DNA from: Rhodovulum kholense
GTDB taxonomy: Bacteria; Pseudomonadota; Alphaproteobacteria; Rhodobacterales; Rhodobacteraceae
Assembly: GCF_003053725.1 (NCBI RefSeq)
Contig: NZ_QAYC01000005.1
Location: forward strand, 1 to 64,000
Length of the DNA: 64,000 bases
Direction of reading: 5' to 3'
Positions 1 to 7,641 of the stretch are shown piece by piece. The notes under the pieces were generated by a model, which made no database searches, was not told where the DNA came from, and worked only from the letters and a program-made list of their open reading frames with translations. Each line of letters starts with the position of its first letter. Position 1 is the stretch's first letter. Made by a program: the position numbers and the translations under genes.

Positions 1-627
1 GTCGGCGATGGCGTCGTGGCAGGCGCGCGTGTCGTAGGCGCCGTCGGCAGTGACCGTGGCGATTTGCTGATCTAGGCCGTTCTGCTTCAGGAGCTCAGGC
101 AGCATCGGCGCGTCGCCTGCATTGCCGGAGGTGACCTCGACGGCCCGGATCTCCAGCGTTTCCTCGTCTATGCCGATGTGGATCTTGCGCCAGACACGGC
201 GCTTCGAGGCGCCGTGTTTGCGTCTGAGCCACTCGCCTTCGCCTTCCACCTTGATGCCGGTGCTATCCACGAGCAGGTGCAGCGGCCCCTTGGATCCGCG
301 ATACGGGATGGTCACGTCCAGGGTCTTCTGGCGGCGCGACAGGGTGCTGAAGTCCGGCACCGACCAGCCAAGCCCGGACAGTTCCAGCAAGCTCGCCACG
401 AAACCGGTCGCCTGCCGAAGCGGCAGCCCGAGGAGGACCTTGAGGGTCAGGCAGGCCTGGATCGCGACGTCGCTGTGGGCCTGCTGGCGGCCGCGCCGTC
501 CGGAAGGGACCGCGTCCCACTGCATCTCGGGATCGAACCAGACGGCCAGCGAGCCGCGCTGCCTCAGCGCCTGGTTATACGCTTGCCAGTTGATCGTCTT
601 GCAGGTCGGCTTCGGAGGTCTGCTCAT
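1..627 (-). CDS. IS5-family transposase (partial, C-terminus off window)
   Basis: DDE transposase that would catalyse cut-and-paste movement of its IS element. From the ATG at 627 the frame is open for 209 codons to the window edge. The N-terminal half matches the family pattern: NWxAYNxALRxRGSL near the start, then LPLRQATGFVASLLELSGL, then FSTLSRRQKTL. Two catalytic aspartates are visible, in LLVDSTG and in TADGAYDT. The third acidic residue would be beyond the edge. Unlike the copy at 2502, the visible part has no frameshift, so this copy may be intact and active. Subgroup assignment within IS5 is inferred from memory. Confidence 0.9.
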   Translation of the reverse strand, partial: MSRPPKPTCKTINWQAYNQALRQRGSLAVWFDPEMQWDAVPSGRRGRQQAHSDVAIQACLTLKVLLGLPLRQATGFVASLLELSGLGWSVPDFSTLSRRQKTLDVTIPYRGSKGPLHLLVDSTGIKVEGEGEWLRRKHGASKRRVWRKIHIGIDEETLEIRAVEVTSGNAGDAPMLPELLKQNGLDQQIATVTADGAYDTRACHDAIAD

Positions 628-689
628 GCTGCCCGGCTAGCATGCTGGATTCACGAGATGAATCCCCTGGATTTGCGCAACAACGCCCC
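1..689 (-). mobile_element. IS5-family insertion sequence, copy 1 (cut by window edge)
   Basis: The element carries the transposase reading leftward from 627. Its transposase-proximal end is taken at about 689, where the minus strand reads GGCGTTGTTGCGCAAATCC. This resembles the terminal repeat of the second IS5-family copy (2436-3523), which reads GGTGTTGTTGCAGAAC at its left end. The other end lies outside the window, so target duplication cannot be tested. Confidence 0.75.
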
Positions 690-873
690 GGCGCCCTGCC
701 ATGTAGTTTAACGCTGCTTTGCAGCCTGTGTCATGATCAGGCGCTTTGATGATGGACTGCGCAACCGCAGTGATCAGCGAGAGTTTCGGACCTACGGCCT
801 TCGGGCTTCCCGAAACACCGATTGGAATGACACCGCTCATCCGCTGCGCCTGGCATGAATGACCTGTGTGGGT

Positions 874-1032
874 CGAGGCTGTGTGAAAACTCGGACAGGC
901 ATCGTCGATGCCGAAACGAGGTTTTCCCAAAGGAACAACGGAAGTATTTCGTTCTGGCTCCGGCCGCCACACAGGCCGCTGAGAAAACTGTTCCCGCCAG
1001 ATTCTCGAAATTGGCGTTTTCACACAGCCTCG
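874..1032. repeat. MITE-like element with 17-bp perfect terminal inverted repeats
   Basis: CGAGGCTGTGTGAAAAC occurs at 874-890 and its exact reverse complement at 1016-1032, bounding 159 bp without a credible gene. Perfect terminal repeats around a short non-coding core are the signature of a non-autonomous transposable element mobilised in trans. The parent IS is not in the window. No clear target-site duplication is visible at the borders. Confidence 0.65.
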
Positions 1033-1074
1033 GCCGAGCGCGTCAATCAGTTCATCGCCGTCGCTAGGGGCGTG

Positions 1075-1240
1075 GAGCGGCCGTTCGGCCCCGTTCCGAG
1101 GCATCGGTCGGGCTTCCCCAAAGCGGACCTTCACCGCGCTTCGACGCCGAGTCGGCCGGATCTCGGAAGTCTGGGCGGGGAGCGGACGTTCGGGGCCGTT
1201 CTGCGGCATCGGCCGAGCTTCCCCGAACTGGACCTTCACC
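1075..1240. repeat. Two 61-bp degenerate direct repeats, period 105 bp
   Basis: Positions 1075-1135 and 1180-1240 align end to end without gaps. Both begin GAGCGG, share GTTCGG, GGCATCGG and GCTTCCCC, and end GGACCTTCACC. A shorter related sequence with GGACATCGGACGTTCGGGAC and GAGCGGACCTTCG appears at 12722-12790. They look like a dispersed intergenic repeat family rather than coding sequence. Function unknown. Confidence 0.6.
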
Positions 1241-1411
1241 ACACCACAGAGCGCGCGGGCCTGAGATTCGGAATTCTGGGAAGGAGAGCCGACCTTCGCT
1301 GCGTCCTGAACGAACGGCAGCGAAGCGCAGCCTAGCCGCAAGCCTGCACCAGCCGCACGACCTCGATCTTGCGAAGGTCCGGCTCTTCATCTGCTGCCTC
1401 CGGTGCCGTGG

Positions 1412-2227
1412 TCACGATCTTATCCTCGTGTCCAGGCAACCGGCAGCAGGCCTGCCGGCCGCAGGCGTGTAAAGCGCCATTGCCCTGGCCAACAGCAGGG
1501 TGCGCGCAACTGATCGCCGCGAGGCAAGGAAGAGCGCGACCATAGCAAACCAGATCAGCGACGAGGCCAGCCCTCGCTCGGACAGGTCGTCGGTGATCGC
1601 GGCGATCCAGAAGCCGGGGCCGAAGACCAGAATCAGGACGACCATGCCGTATTCCAGAAAGGTCACGGCAAGATTGGGCGGCGGCAGCAGGTCGACCGGT
1701 TCGGCGGCCAAAGAGACCGGCCGCAAATACGGCACACCTTCCGCGGTTCCTATTCGTTCCTGCGCCAGGACCACCATGCGATCATGTCTGGCATTCCTGA
1801 CCGCAAGCGAAAGGGCGGCCAGCGAGATGCAGATCAAGGCCGCCGTTCCCAGTGCCACCCGCATCGTCTCGAAGGCCACCAGCGAAATCGCGACTGCGGT
1901 TATCATGGGGCCGAGATAGATCATCGAGGCGGAAAAGACGATGTAGCCGACAGCGCGACGCAAGACGACAAGCAGCCAGCTGGAAAGGAAAATCGTAGCG
2001 GGCAGACAGATCGCGGCCCAACTGACCCAGGCGCGCCAGGAAACGGCCTCGGGCCGGAACAGGTCGAGCGGGTCGTTGAGCTGAAGCAGCGCGGCAAAGT
2101 AGAAAACCCCGAACAGGACCGCGCCCAGAAGAGCCGCGCTGCGCAGTTTTCCGTCCCAGCATTCCGGTGCAGATCCCAGTACCAGGCGCACCGACCAGAG
2201 ACTACGCAGCACCGACATCAGAACCAT
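1412..2227 (-). CDS. Polytopic membrane protein of unknown function
   Basis: Protein of 271 residues with about six hydrophobic segments (near residues 30-50, 72-95, 97-118, 125-142, 190-212 and 222-240), so an inner-membrane protein. I recognise no family motif. A loop of about 45 residues between segments four and five is rich in charged residues and prolines. A second ATG at 2218 is better placed behind AAAGGATGG than the first ATG at 2227, so the start may be three codons later. It stands alone between an IS5 flank and the decayed IS5 copy, which suggests island cargo. Function cannot be inferred. Confidence 0.6.
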   Translation of the reverse strand: MVLMSVLRSLWSVRLVLGSAPECWDGKLRSAALLGAVLFGVFYFAALLQLNDPLDLFRPEAVSWRAWVSWAAICLPATIFLSSWLLVVLRRAVGYIVFSASMIYLGPMITAVAISLVAFETMRVALGTAALICISLAALSLAVRNARHDRMVVLAQERIGTAEGVPYLRPVSLAAEPVDLLPPPNLAVTFLEYGMVVLILVFGPGFWIAAITDDLSERGLASSLIWFAMVALFLASRRSVARTLLLARAMALYTPAAGRPAAGCLDTRIRS

Positions 2228-2435
2228 CCTTTGGGAACCGCTTTCGCTGCCCTGTTTTGCAGGACATTCCAGCCTTCCCGTATATCGTCCGCCGTTTCAT
2301 TCGCCCAAGATGCTACGAAAGGCCAGTTTGGGGAAGCTGCGGCGCAGCGCAGGCCAGCCTCGTGAATGCCCGGAGAGGGCCGTCAGCTTCAGGTAGTAGG
2401 AGGCCGGAGGGAGCTGCGCGGTTTGTCCGCCTAAG

Positions 2436-3523
2436 GGTGTTGTTGCAGAACTTGGCCGGTGAAGGATTCACATCGGGAATCCATGCGGTTAGACGAGCGG
2501 CATGAGCAAGCCCAAGCCCGCCCGCTACCGCACGACGAACTGGTCCGCCTACAACGATGCGCTCAGGAAGCGCGGGTCACTGCTGATCTGGCTGGACAAG
2601 GAGATGACCTGGCACGCGCCGCATGAGGGACGCCCGGGGCGCCCGCCGGTATTTTCGAATGCCGCGATCCAGTTCTGCCTGTCGATCAAGGTGCTGTTCA
2701 GGCTGCCGCTCAGACAGACAGCCGGGATGGTCGCGAGCCTCCTGCGCCTTGCTGGGCTGGATTGGCCTGTTCCGGACTACTCGACCCTATGCCGCAGGCA
2801 GAAGACCCTGAAGGTTCAGACCCCCTATCGCCGTGCTGGCGGGCCACTGAACCTGCTGGTGGACAATGAGGCATTGACCGCCATTGGTCCGAGGACAATG
2901 CCGAATGGCATCACGTTTCTTGGCGACGGCGAATGGCAGGCCCGCAAGCAGGGCGTTCAGGGTCGTCGCCAATGGCGCAAGGTGCATCTGGCGATGGACA
3001 CTGCCACATCTGACATCCGCGCGGTTGAGTTCACCCCGAGCCGGGAAGGTGACAGCCCCGTCCTGCCGGACCTGCTTGGCCAGATCCCTGAGGCGAGGAC
3101 ATTGGCCCCGTGACCGCAGATGGTGCCTGCGATACCCGCCGCTGCCACAGCGCCGTCATCGCGCGCGGCGGCACGGCAATCATACCGATCCGCAGGAACG
3201 GTCGGGCTTGGAAAGAGGACTGCCCGGCTGCAAAGGCGCGCAACGAAACTCTGCGCGCCACGCGTTATTACGGTCGGGCATTCCGGAAGCGGTGGACCGG
3301 ATATCACACTCGCAGCCGCGTGGAAGCCAAGATGCGATGCCTGACGGCTTTCGGTGAGCGCATCGCCGCGCGGGATCCCGATCGCCAAACCGCCGAAATC
3401 CACATCCGGGCCGCCCTTATCAATCGCTTCAACGCGCTCGGCATCGCCGACGTCGTCCGCGTGGCCTGAGCACCGACGGGAAAGGGCCACTCACACCTCA
3501 GGCCGACGTTCTGAAACAACGCC
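2436..3523 (+). mobile_element. Decayed IS5-family element, copy 2
   Basis: About 1.09 kb bounded by imperfect inverted repeats. The left end 2436-2457 reads GGTGTTGTTGCAGAAC then TTGGCC. The right end 3501-3523, read on the minus strand, gives GGCGTTGTTTCAGAAC then GTCGGCC. The single gene inside is frameshifted. The element lies at the 3' side of a tniQ-like fragment on the minus strand, so it seems to have inserted into already mobile DNA. Confidence 0.75.
2502..3469 (+). pseudogene. IS5-family transposase, frameshifted
   Basis: The frame opens at 2502 with family-typical NWSAYNDALRKRGSL and LPLRQTAGMVASLLRLAGL, then runs through DGEWQARKQG and RRQWRKVHLAMD. It stops at 3113 after QIPEARTLAP. 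The expected continuation, TADGACDTRRCHSAV and onward to a plausible C-terminus, is in another frame (3110-3469). A single missing base near 3092 explains the shift. There is also an in-frame insertion of about 12 residues just after the first catalytic aspartate (LLVD then NEALTAIGPRTMPNGI, where relatives have STGI), which would wreck the active site independently. Both lesions say the copy is dead. Confidence 0.85.
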
Positions 3524-3526
3524 TTC

Positions 3527-3745
3527 CGGGAGCGAAAAGCCAGAGGTCAGTCTGGTGACATCAAACCGCTCTCGTGTCCCAGACGACGTGGGCAACGGCA
3601 CGAGGTAACAGCCGTGCAAGCCGCAGGTGCGGATTGAAGGCAGCTGCCACAGCCCGAAATGCCCTGCATCGCTTTCGTTTGAAGCGTCTTGCAGGCATTG
3701 CGGGCAGCCTTTGAGAGCGGTTCGGCTGAAGGCCGTGAACTTGAT
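3527..3745 (-). pseudogene. tniQ: TniQ-family fragment
   Basis: On the minus strand from about 3745 the translation reads FTAFSRTALKGCPQCLQD, then FGLWQLPSIRTCGLHG. This CPxCL ... W ... CxxHG arrangement is the zinc-binding pattern of TniQ/TnsD-type target-selection proteins of Tn5053/Tn7-like transposons. Only about 70 residues survive. The 3' side is cut by the IS5 right end at 3523 and the 5' side is fused to an IS1182 remnant. Family identification is by motif memory, not by alignment, so it is moderate. No companion tniA or tniB is present. Confidence 0.5.
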
Positions 3746-3756
3746 CTCCTCCTGGC

Positions 3757-4140
3757 CCATCCCAGGTTCTCGGCATTGCCATAGGCCGTGTCGGCGGCCA
3801 GCCAATCCGGCCGGATCCCAAACCGCTTTTCCGTCCTGTCGAGCATGGTGCGCGAGGCCCCGACCTCGGCGTGGCGGATCGCCCTTGTCGCCTCGACATC
3901 CATGATCACCGAGCTCTTGGTGTCGATCAGGTAATTGGTGGCATAGGCAAAATAAAGGCGGCTTTCCTCGGCGCGGGTCCATTGTGCCGCTGGGTCCGAC
4001 TTGGCGACGAACTTCGGCTGGACCGGTGATGCCGCTCCGAAAGCGGCGTCATCCGGTGTCTCCAGATATTCCCGCGCTGCTTTTTCCCCGGCTTCCCGCG
4101 CGGCCTCATGTGCCTGCCAGAAGCCCGGCATAGACGCCGC
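3757..4140 (-). pseudogene. IS1182-family transposase, internal fragment
   Basis: About 128 residues in one frame: PDDAAFGAASPVQPKF, then YLIDTKSSVIMDVEATRAIR, then TMLDRTEKRFGIRP and LAADTAYGNAENLGW. These are characteristic of the central and C-terminal DDE domain of IS1182 transposases. Both ends are missing: the upstream end joins the ABC exporter gene near 4140, and the downstream end switches to a TniQ-like frame near 3750. It is a remnant only, but it marks the event that rewrote the 3' end of the exporter gene. Confidence 0.8.
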
Positions 4141-5878
4141 CTTGTGCCTCAAGCGCGGCGTGGGTGCCGGACTCCACCACGCGTCCGCGCTGCATGACCA
4201 CGATCAGGTCGGCCTCGCGGACAGTCGAGAGGCGGTGCGCGATGGTGATCGTCGTCCGGCCCTCCGACATCGCGCCGAGCGCGTCTGACATCGCCCGCTC
4301 TGTTTTTGTATCGAGCGCGCTGGTCGCCTCGTCCAGCAGCAGGATCGGCGGGTCGCGCAGGATGGTGCGGGCCAGGGCCAAGCGCTGCTTCTCGCCGCCG
4401 GAGAACCGGAAGCCGCCTTCGCCGACAAGGGTGTCGTAGCCCGCGGGCAGCGCCGCGATGTGGTCGTGGATCTGCGCCACCCTGGCGGCCGCGATCAGCT
4501 CTGCCTCGGTGGCGTCGGGCCGGGCGAAGCGCAGGTTGTCGGCGACCGAGGCGTGCAGCAGGTAGGGCTCCTGGGAGACGACGCCCAGCATCTGCGAGAG
4601 CGTCTCGAAGCTCAGATCCCGCAGGTCCACCCCGTCGAAGCTGATCGCGCCGCCGTCCACATCGAAGAGACGCGCCAGCAGGTAGCCGAGCGTCGTCTTG
4701 CCCGAGCCCGTCGGGCCGACGATGGCCACATGGCTTCCGGCCGCGACAGTGAGGCTCACGTCCTCCACGGCGGGGCCGTCTCCCTCGGCATAGGCGAAGC
4801 GGACGTGGTCGAGCTGCACCTCGCCGCGCATCTCGGAGCGGGGGATGGTGACGGGATCGGCGCGCTCTGTGATCTCGACGGGCTTGTCGAGATACTCGAA
4901 GACGCGGGCGAAGAGCGCGCGGGTCTTGCGCGTCTCGCGTCCGATCTCGAGCAGTTGCTCGAAGGGCCAGAGAAGCTGTTCCTGAAGCGCGATCATGGCG
5001 ACCAGCGTGCCGATGCTGGCCGGGTTGGCGGACTGCATCAGCAGGCCCCCCGCCAGAAGCGTCAGCGCGGGCAGGGTTGCGAGCGCGAAGCCGATCAGCG
5101 ACCATTGCCATTCGCCTGCGGTGTGCGCGCCGACCTCGACCCGCGACAGATCGCGCGAGAGGCGCGCGAAGCGCTGGGTGAGCCACGGGCCTCGCCCCAT
5201 GGTGCGGGAGAGAATGATGCCGGGGGCGGACAGCGTCTCCTCCACCGCCGCCGACATGTCGGCGGCCCGCGCCTGCTGCCTGTAGGTCAGCGCCTCGCGC
5301 AGCCGGGCGACCCGGGCGCTGATCAGCACGGTCAGCGGCACGACGACGAGAACGAAAAGCGCCAGCCGCCAGTCGAGGATGACAATGGCCACCGCCGTCA
5401 TCGCCACCGCGCTCAGCGAGCGGCCAAGTTCGTTCGCGGTGTCGGTCACCAGTGCCTGCAGCCCGGCGATGTCTCCGGCGATCCGCGATTGCACCTCGCC
5501 GGTGCGGGTGTCGGTGAAGAACCGAAGCGACAGCGTTTGCAGGTGCGCGTAGAGGCGCACGCGAAGATCGTGCAGGATCTCCTGGCCGATGCGGGTGCTG
5601 AGAACGACCTGCAGCGCGCCGATTCCGGCCGAGGCCAGCGCCGCCGCGATCATACCGCCCGCGAGCCAGGCTAGCAGCGGCAGGTCCTGCTGGGGGAGGG
5701 CGGTGTCGATGATCGCGCGCAACAGGAACGGTCCGGCCAGTCCGAGGGCCGAGGCGAGCACCATCAGCGCCATGACGCCAGCGATCCGCGCCCGGTACGG
5801 GGCAAAAAGGTTCAGGACACGGCGCATCGACACATGCCGCGCGGCGAGCGCGTCATAGGCGTCGGGATCAAACGTCAT
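4106..5878 (-). CDS. ABC exporter, fused membrane-ATPase half transporter
   Basis: Protein of 590 residues with six transmembrane segments in residues 28-310 followed by the nucleotide-binding domain. Walker A GPTGSGKTT is at about 388-396, the signature FSGGEKQR at 492-499, Walker B ILLLDEATSALD at 512-523, and the H-loop IAHRLST at 546-552. It resembles homodimeric type IV exporters of drugs, lipids or peptides; the substrate cannot be read. It is the last gene of the RND/two-component operon, 10 bp after the kinase stop. The last ten or so codons (after GGVY) run into IS1182-derived DNA, so the native tail has been replaced. The loss is at most a few residues, since ABC exporters normally end near here; function is probably retained. 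Confidence 0.9.
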   Translation of the reverse strand: MTFDPDAYDALAARHVSMRRVLNLFAPYRARIAGVMALMVLASALGLAGPFLLRAIIDTALPQQDLPLLAWLAGGMIAAALASAGIGALQVVLSTRIGQEILHDLRVRLYAHLQTLSLRFFTDTRTGEVQSRIAGDIAGLQALVTDTANELGRSLSAVAMTAVAIVILDWRLALFVLVVVPLTVLISARVARLREALTYRQQARAADMSAAVEETLSAPGIILSRTMGRGPWLTQRFARLSRDLSRVEVGAHTAGEWQWSLIGFALATLPALTLLAGGLLMQSANPASIGTLVAMIALQEQLLWPFEQLLEIGRETRKTRALFARVFEYLDKPVEITERADPVTIPRSEMRGEVQLDHVRFAYAEGDGPAVEDVSLTVAAGSHVAIVGPTGSGKTTLGYLLARLFDVDGGAISFDGVDLRDLSFETLSQMLGVVSQEPYLLHASVADNLRFARPDATEAELIAAARVAQIHDHIAALPAGYDTLVGEGGFRFSGGEKQRLALARTILRDPPILLLDEATSALDTKTERAMSDALGAMSEGRTTITIAHRLSTVREADLIVVMQRGRVVESGTHAALEAQGGVYAGLLAGT

Positions 5879-5888
5879 CGGTCTTTCC

Positions 5889-6962
5889 TCAGGAATGGGT
5901 TTTGCTTGGAAGCCGGATCTCGACGGTCAGGCCCGTGGGGGTGTGTGGCAGGATCCGCGCCTCGCCGCCATGGGCGCGGGCGATGGCCCGCACGATGGAG
6001 AGCCCGAGGCCCGATCCGCCGTGGCTGCGCCCGCGCGAGGCGTCCGCCCGCCAGAACCGGTCGAAGGCGCGGGCCCGCTCCTCCTCCGCCAATCCTGGTC
6101 CGGTGTCGGAGCAGCGGAAGACGACGTGATCGCCCTCCACAATGGTCTCGACGTGAACGCGGCTGTGGGGGGCGTAGCGGCGGCAGTTCTCCAGCACCGC
6201 GACGAAGGCCTGCCGCAGTCGGGTCCGGTCCGCCATGACCCAAGCCGAACCGAGCGCACGGGTGACTTCGATGCCTGAAGCGGCGAGTTCCGCCTCGAGG
6301 CCGCTCAGGGCCGCACCGGCCTCTTCGGCCAGGTCGAGCCGCACGCCCGTGAGGTCCAGCCGACCGGCATTGCCAAGGGCGAGCGTGCGCAGCTCCTCCA
6401 CGATCGCCGCGAGATGGTCGACATGCGCGATGAGCCGTCCGTAGGCCTCGGGCGTCGCATCGAAAACCCCATCAGAGAGACCCTGCAACCGGCCGCGCAG
6501 GATAGTCAGCGGCGTGCGCAATTCGTGGGCGATGGCCGAGTTGGAATAGGCAAGCTCCGCCTCGGCACGCTCGAGGCGCTCAGCCATGGTATTGAAGTCG
6601 GCGAGCAGGTCCGCGGCTTCCCGGAAGCTGCCATGCGGACCCTCGGCCCGGGCGGAGAAATCGCCCTCGGCGATCCGGCGCGCGGCGCCGCCGACCGACT
6701 TCAGAGGCTCGGTGATCCGCCGCGCAAGGCGCCACCCGATCCAAGATGCCGTCAGCAGGCCGAAAGCGAGCACGGTCAGCACCATGACGGTGTCGGCCGT
6801 CCGCCAGCCCACGAACCCATCGGGCTCTGCGGGATAGAGCCACTCGTAGATCACGAAGAAGTAGGCCATCAGGCCGAGCCAGACGATCAGCGCCGCGATA
6901 AGCGTCAGCGCCACTATGGTGCGCGAGATGCGCGCGTTGAGGTTAGCGGCCATGGGGTGCAT
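5889..6962 (-). CDS. Sensor histidine kinase (RND-linked)
   Basis: Protein of 357 residues. Two membrane segments (about 15-38 and 58-78) flank a very short periplasmic loop of about 20 residues, so sensing may be within the membrane. A HAMP domain (about 79-131) follows, then an H-box with the phospho-accepting His146 in SAIAHELRTPL. The ATPase domain has N-box LENCRRYA, G1 DTGPGL and G2 GGSGLGLS. It overlaps the response-regulator gene by 20 bp and is surely its partner. Arrangement and type resemble BaeS/AdeS-like kinases that control RND pumps. An alternative ATG lies three codons downstream of the chosen start. Confidence 0.92.
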   Translation of the reverse strand: MHPMAANLNARISRTIVALTLIAALIVWLGLMAYFFVIYEWLYPAEPDGFVGWRTADTVMVLTVLAFGLLTASWIGWRLARRITEPLKSVGGAARRIAEGDFSARAEGPHGSFREAADLLADFNTMAERLERAEAELAYSNSAIAHELRTPLTILRGRLQGLSDGVFDATPEAYGRLIAHVDHLAAIVEELRTLALGNAGRLDLTGVRLDLAEEAGAALSGLEAELAASGIEVTRALGSAWVMADRTRLRQAFVAVLENCRRYAPHSRVHVETIVEGDHVVFRCSDTGPGLAEEERARAFDRFWRADASRGRSHGGSGLGLSIVRAIARAHGGEARILPHTPTGLTVEIRLPSKTHS

Positions 6963-7641
6963 CCAGACGGTAGCCGAAGCCGCGCACGCCGGTCAGCATG
7001 TCGCCCGCGCCGGCGGCTGCGAGCTTGCGGCGCAGGTTGCTGACATGGCTGTCGACGGTGCGGTCAAGCGCGGCGCCCTCGGGAAGGCAGGCATCGACGA
7101 GGTCGGCGCGGCTGAAGGCCCGCCCCGGCGCGCGCGCCATGTGCGACAGGATGCGGAACTCCGTCGGCGTCAGGTCGAGCGAGACCGCCCCGCGGTCGCA
7201 TTCCAGCATCGCGCGACGGGCCTCGGGATCGACCGTGAGCGAGCCCACCCGCACGAGGCTCTTCCCCGCCTGGCCCATCGTGCGGCGCAGTACGGCACGG
7301 GCGCGGGCAACCACCTCGTGGGGGTTGAACGGCTTGACCACGTAATCGTCGGCCCCGATCCGCAGCGCCTGCAGCTTGTCGAGATCCTCGGCCAAAGCCG
7401 TGGCCATGATGACCGGCGTCTCGCCGCGCCGCCGGATCGCGGCCAGTACCTCGAAGCCGTCCTTCCCCGGCAGCTTGATGTCGAGCACGACGAGGTCGGG
7501 CCGCAGGGTCTGGTGATGGGCAAGGCCGGTGGTGCCGTCGCGGGCGCAGATCACGCGGAAGCCCTCGCGCACGAAGTAGCCTTCGAGGATCTCGGCGATC
7601 TCGGGCTCGTCCTCGACGATCAGGATAAGGGCGTCGGTCAT
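6943..7641 (-). CDS. OmpR-family response regulator (RND-linked)
   Basis: Protein of 232 residues. The receiver domain has the acidic pair at E10/D11, phosphorylation site Asp54 in VVLDIKLPGKDG, and Lys103 in YVVKPF. The C-terminal winged-helix DNA-binding domain reads LTPTEFRIL, then VDSHVSNLRRKL and GVRGFGYRLD. It overlaps the RND permease gene by 4 bp (ATGA) and the kinase by 20 bp, so the three genes are translationally coupled. It likely activates the operon in response to the kinase; the 11-bp-period direct repeats at 11991-12011 are a candidate binding site. AdeR/BaeR-like by context. Confidence 0.93.
   Translation of the reverse strand: MTDALILIVEDEPEIAEILEGYFVREGFRVICARDGTTGLAHHQTLRPDLVVLDIKLPGKDGFEVLAAIRRRGETPVIMATALAEDLDKLQALRIGADDYVVKPFNPHEVVARARAVLRRTMGQAGKSLVRVGSLTVDPEARRAMLECDRGAVSLDLTPTEFRILSHMARAPGRAFSRADLVDACLPEGAALDRTVDSHVSNLRRKLAAAGAGDMLTGVRGFGYRLDAPHGR

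Larger units (their letters stand above)
690..1411. other. Gene-poor spacer with mobile-element debris
   Basis: No convincing gene. A 234-codon open frame on the minus strand (637-1341) has no recognisable domain and runs straight through the inverted repeats and direct repeats annotated separately, so I treat it as chance. The stretch holds a MITE-like element (874-1032) and two 61-bp direct repeats (1075-1135 and 1180-1240). Such debris next to an IS end is typical of an insertion hot spot. Confidence 0.6.

Noticed and set aside
637-1341. A 234-codon minus-strand open frame in the island spacer
   Set aside because: It crosses a MITE-like inverted-repeat element and two direct repeats and shows no domain. 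I treat it as non-coding debris, though a short ancestral gene cannot be excluded.
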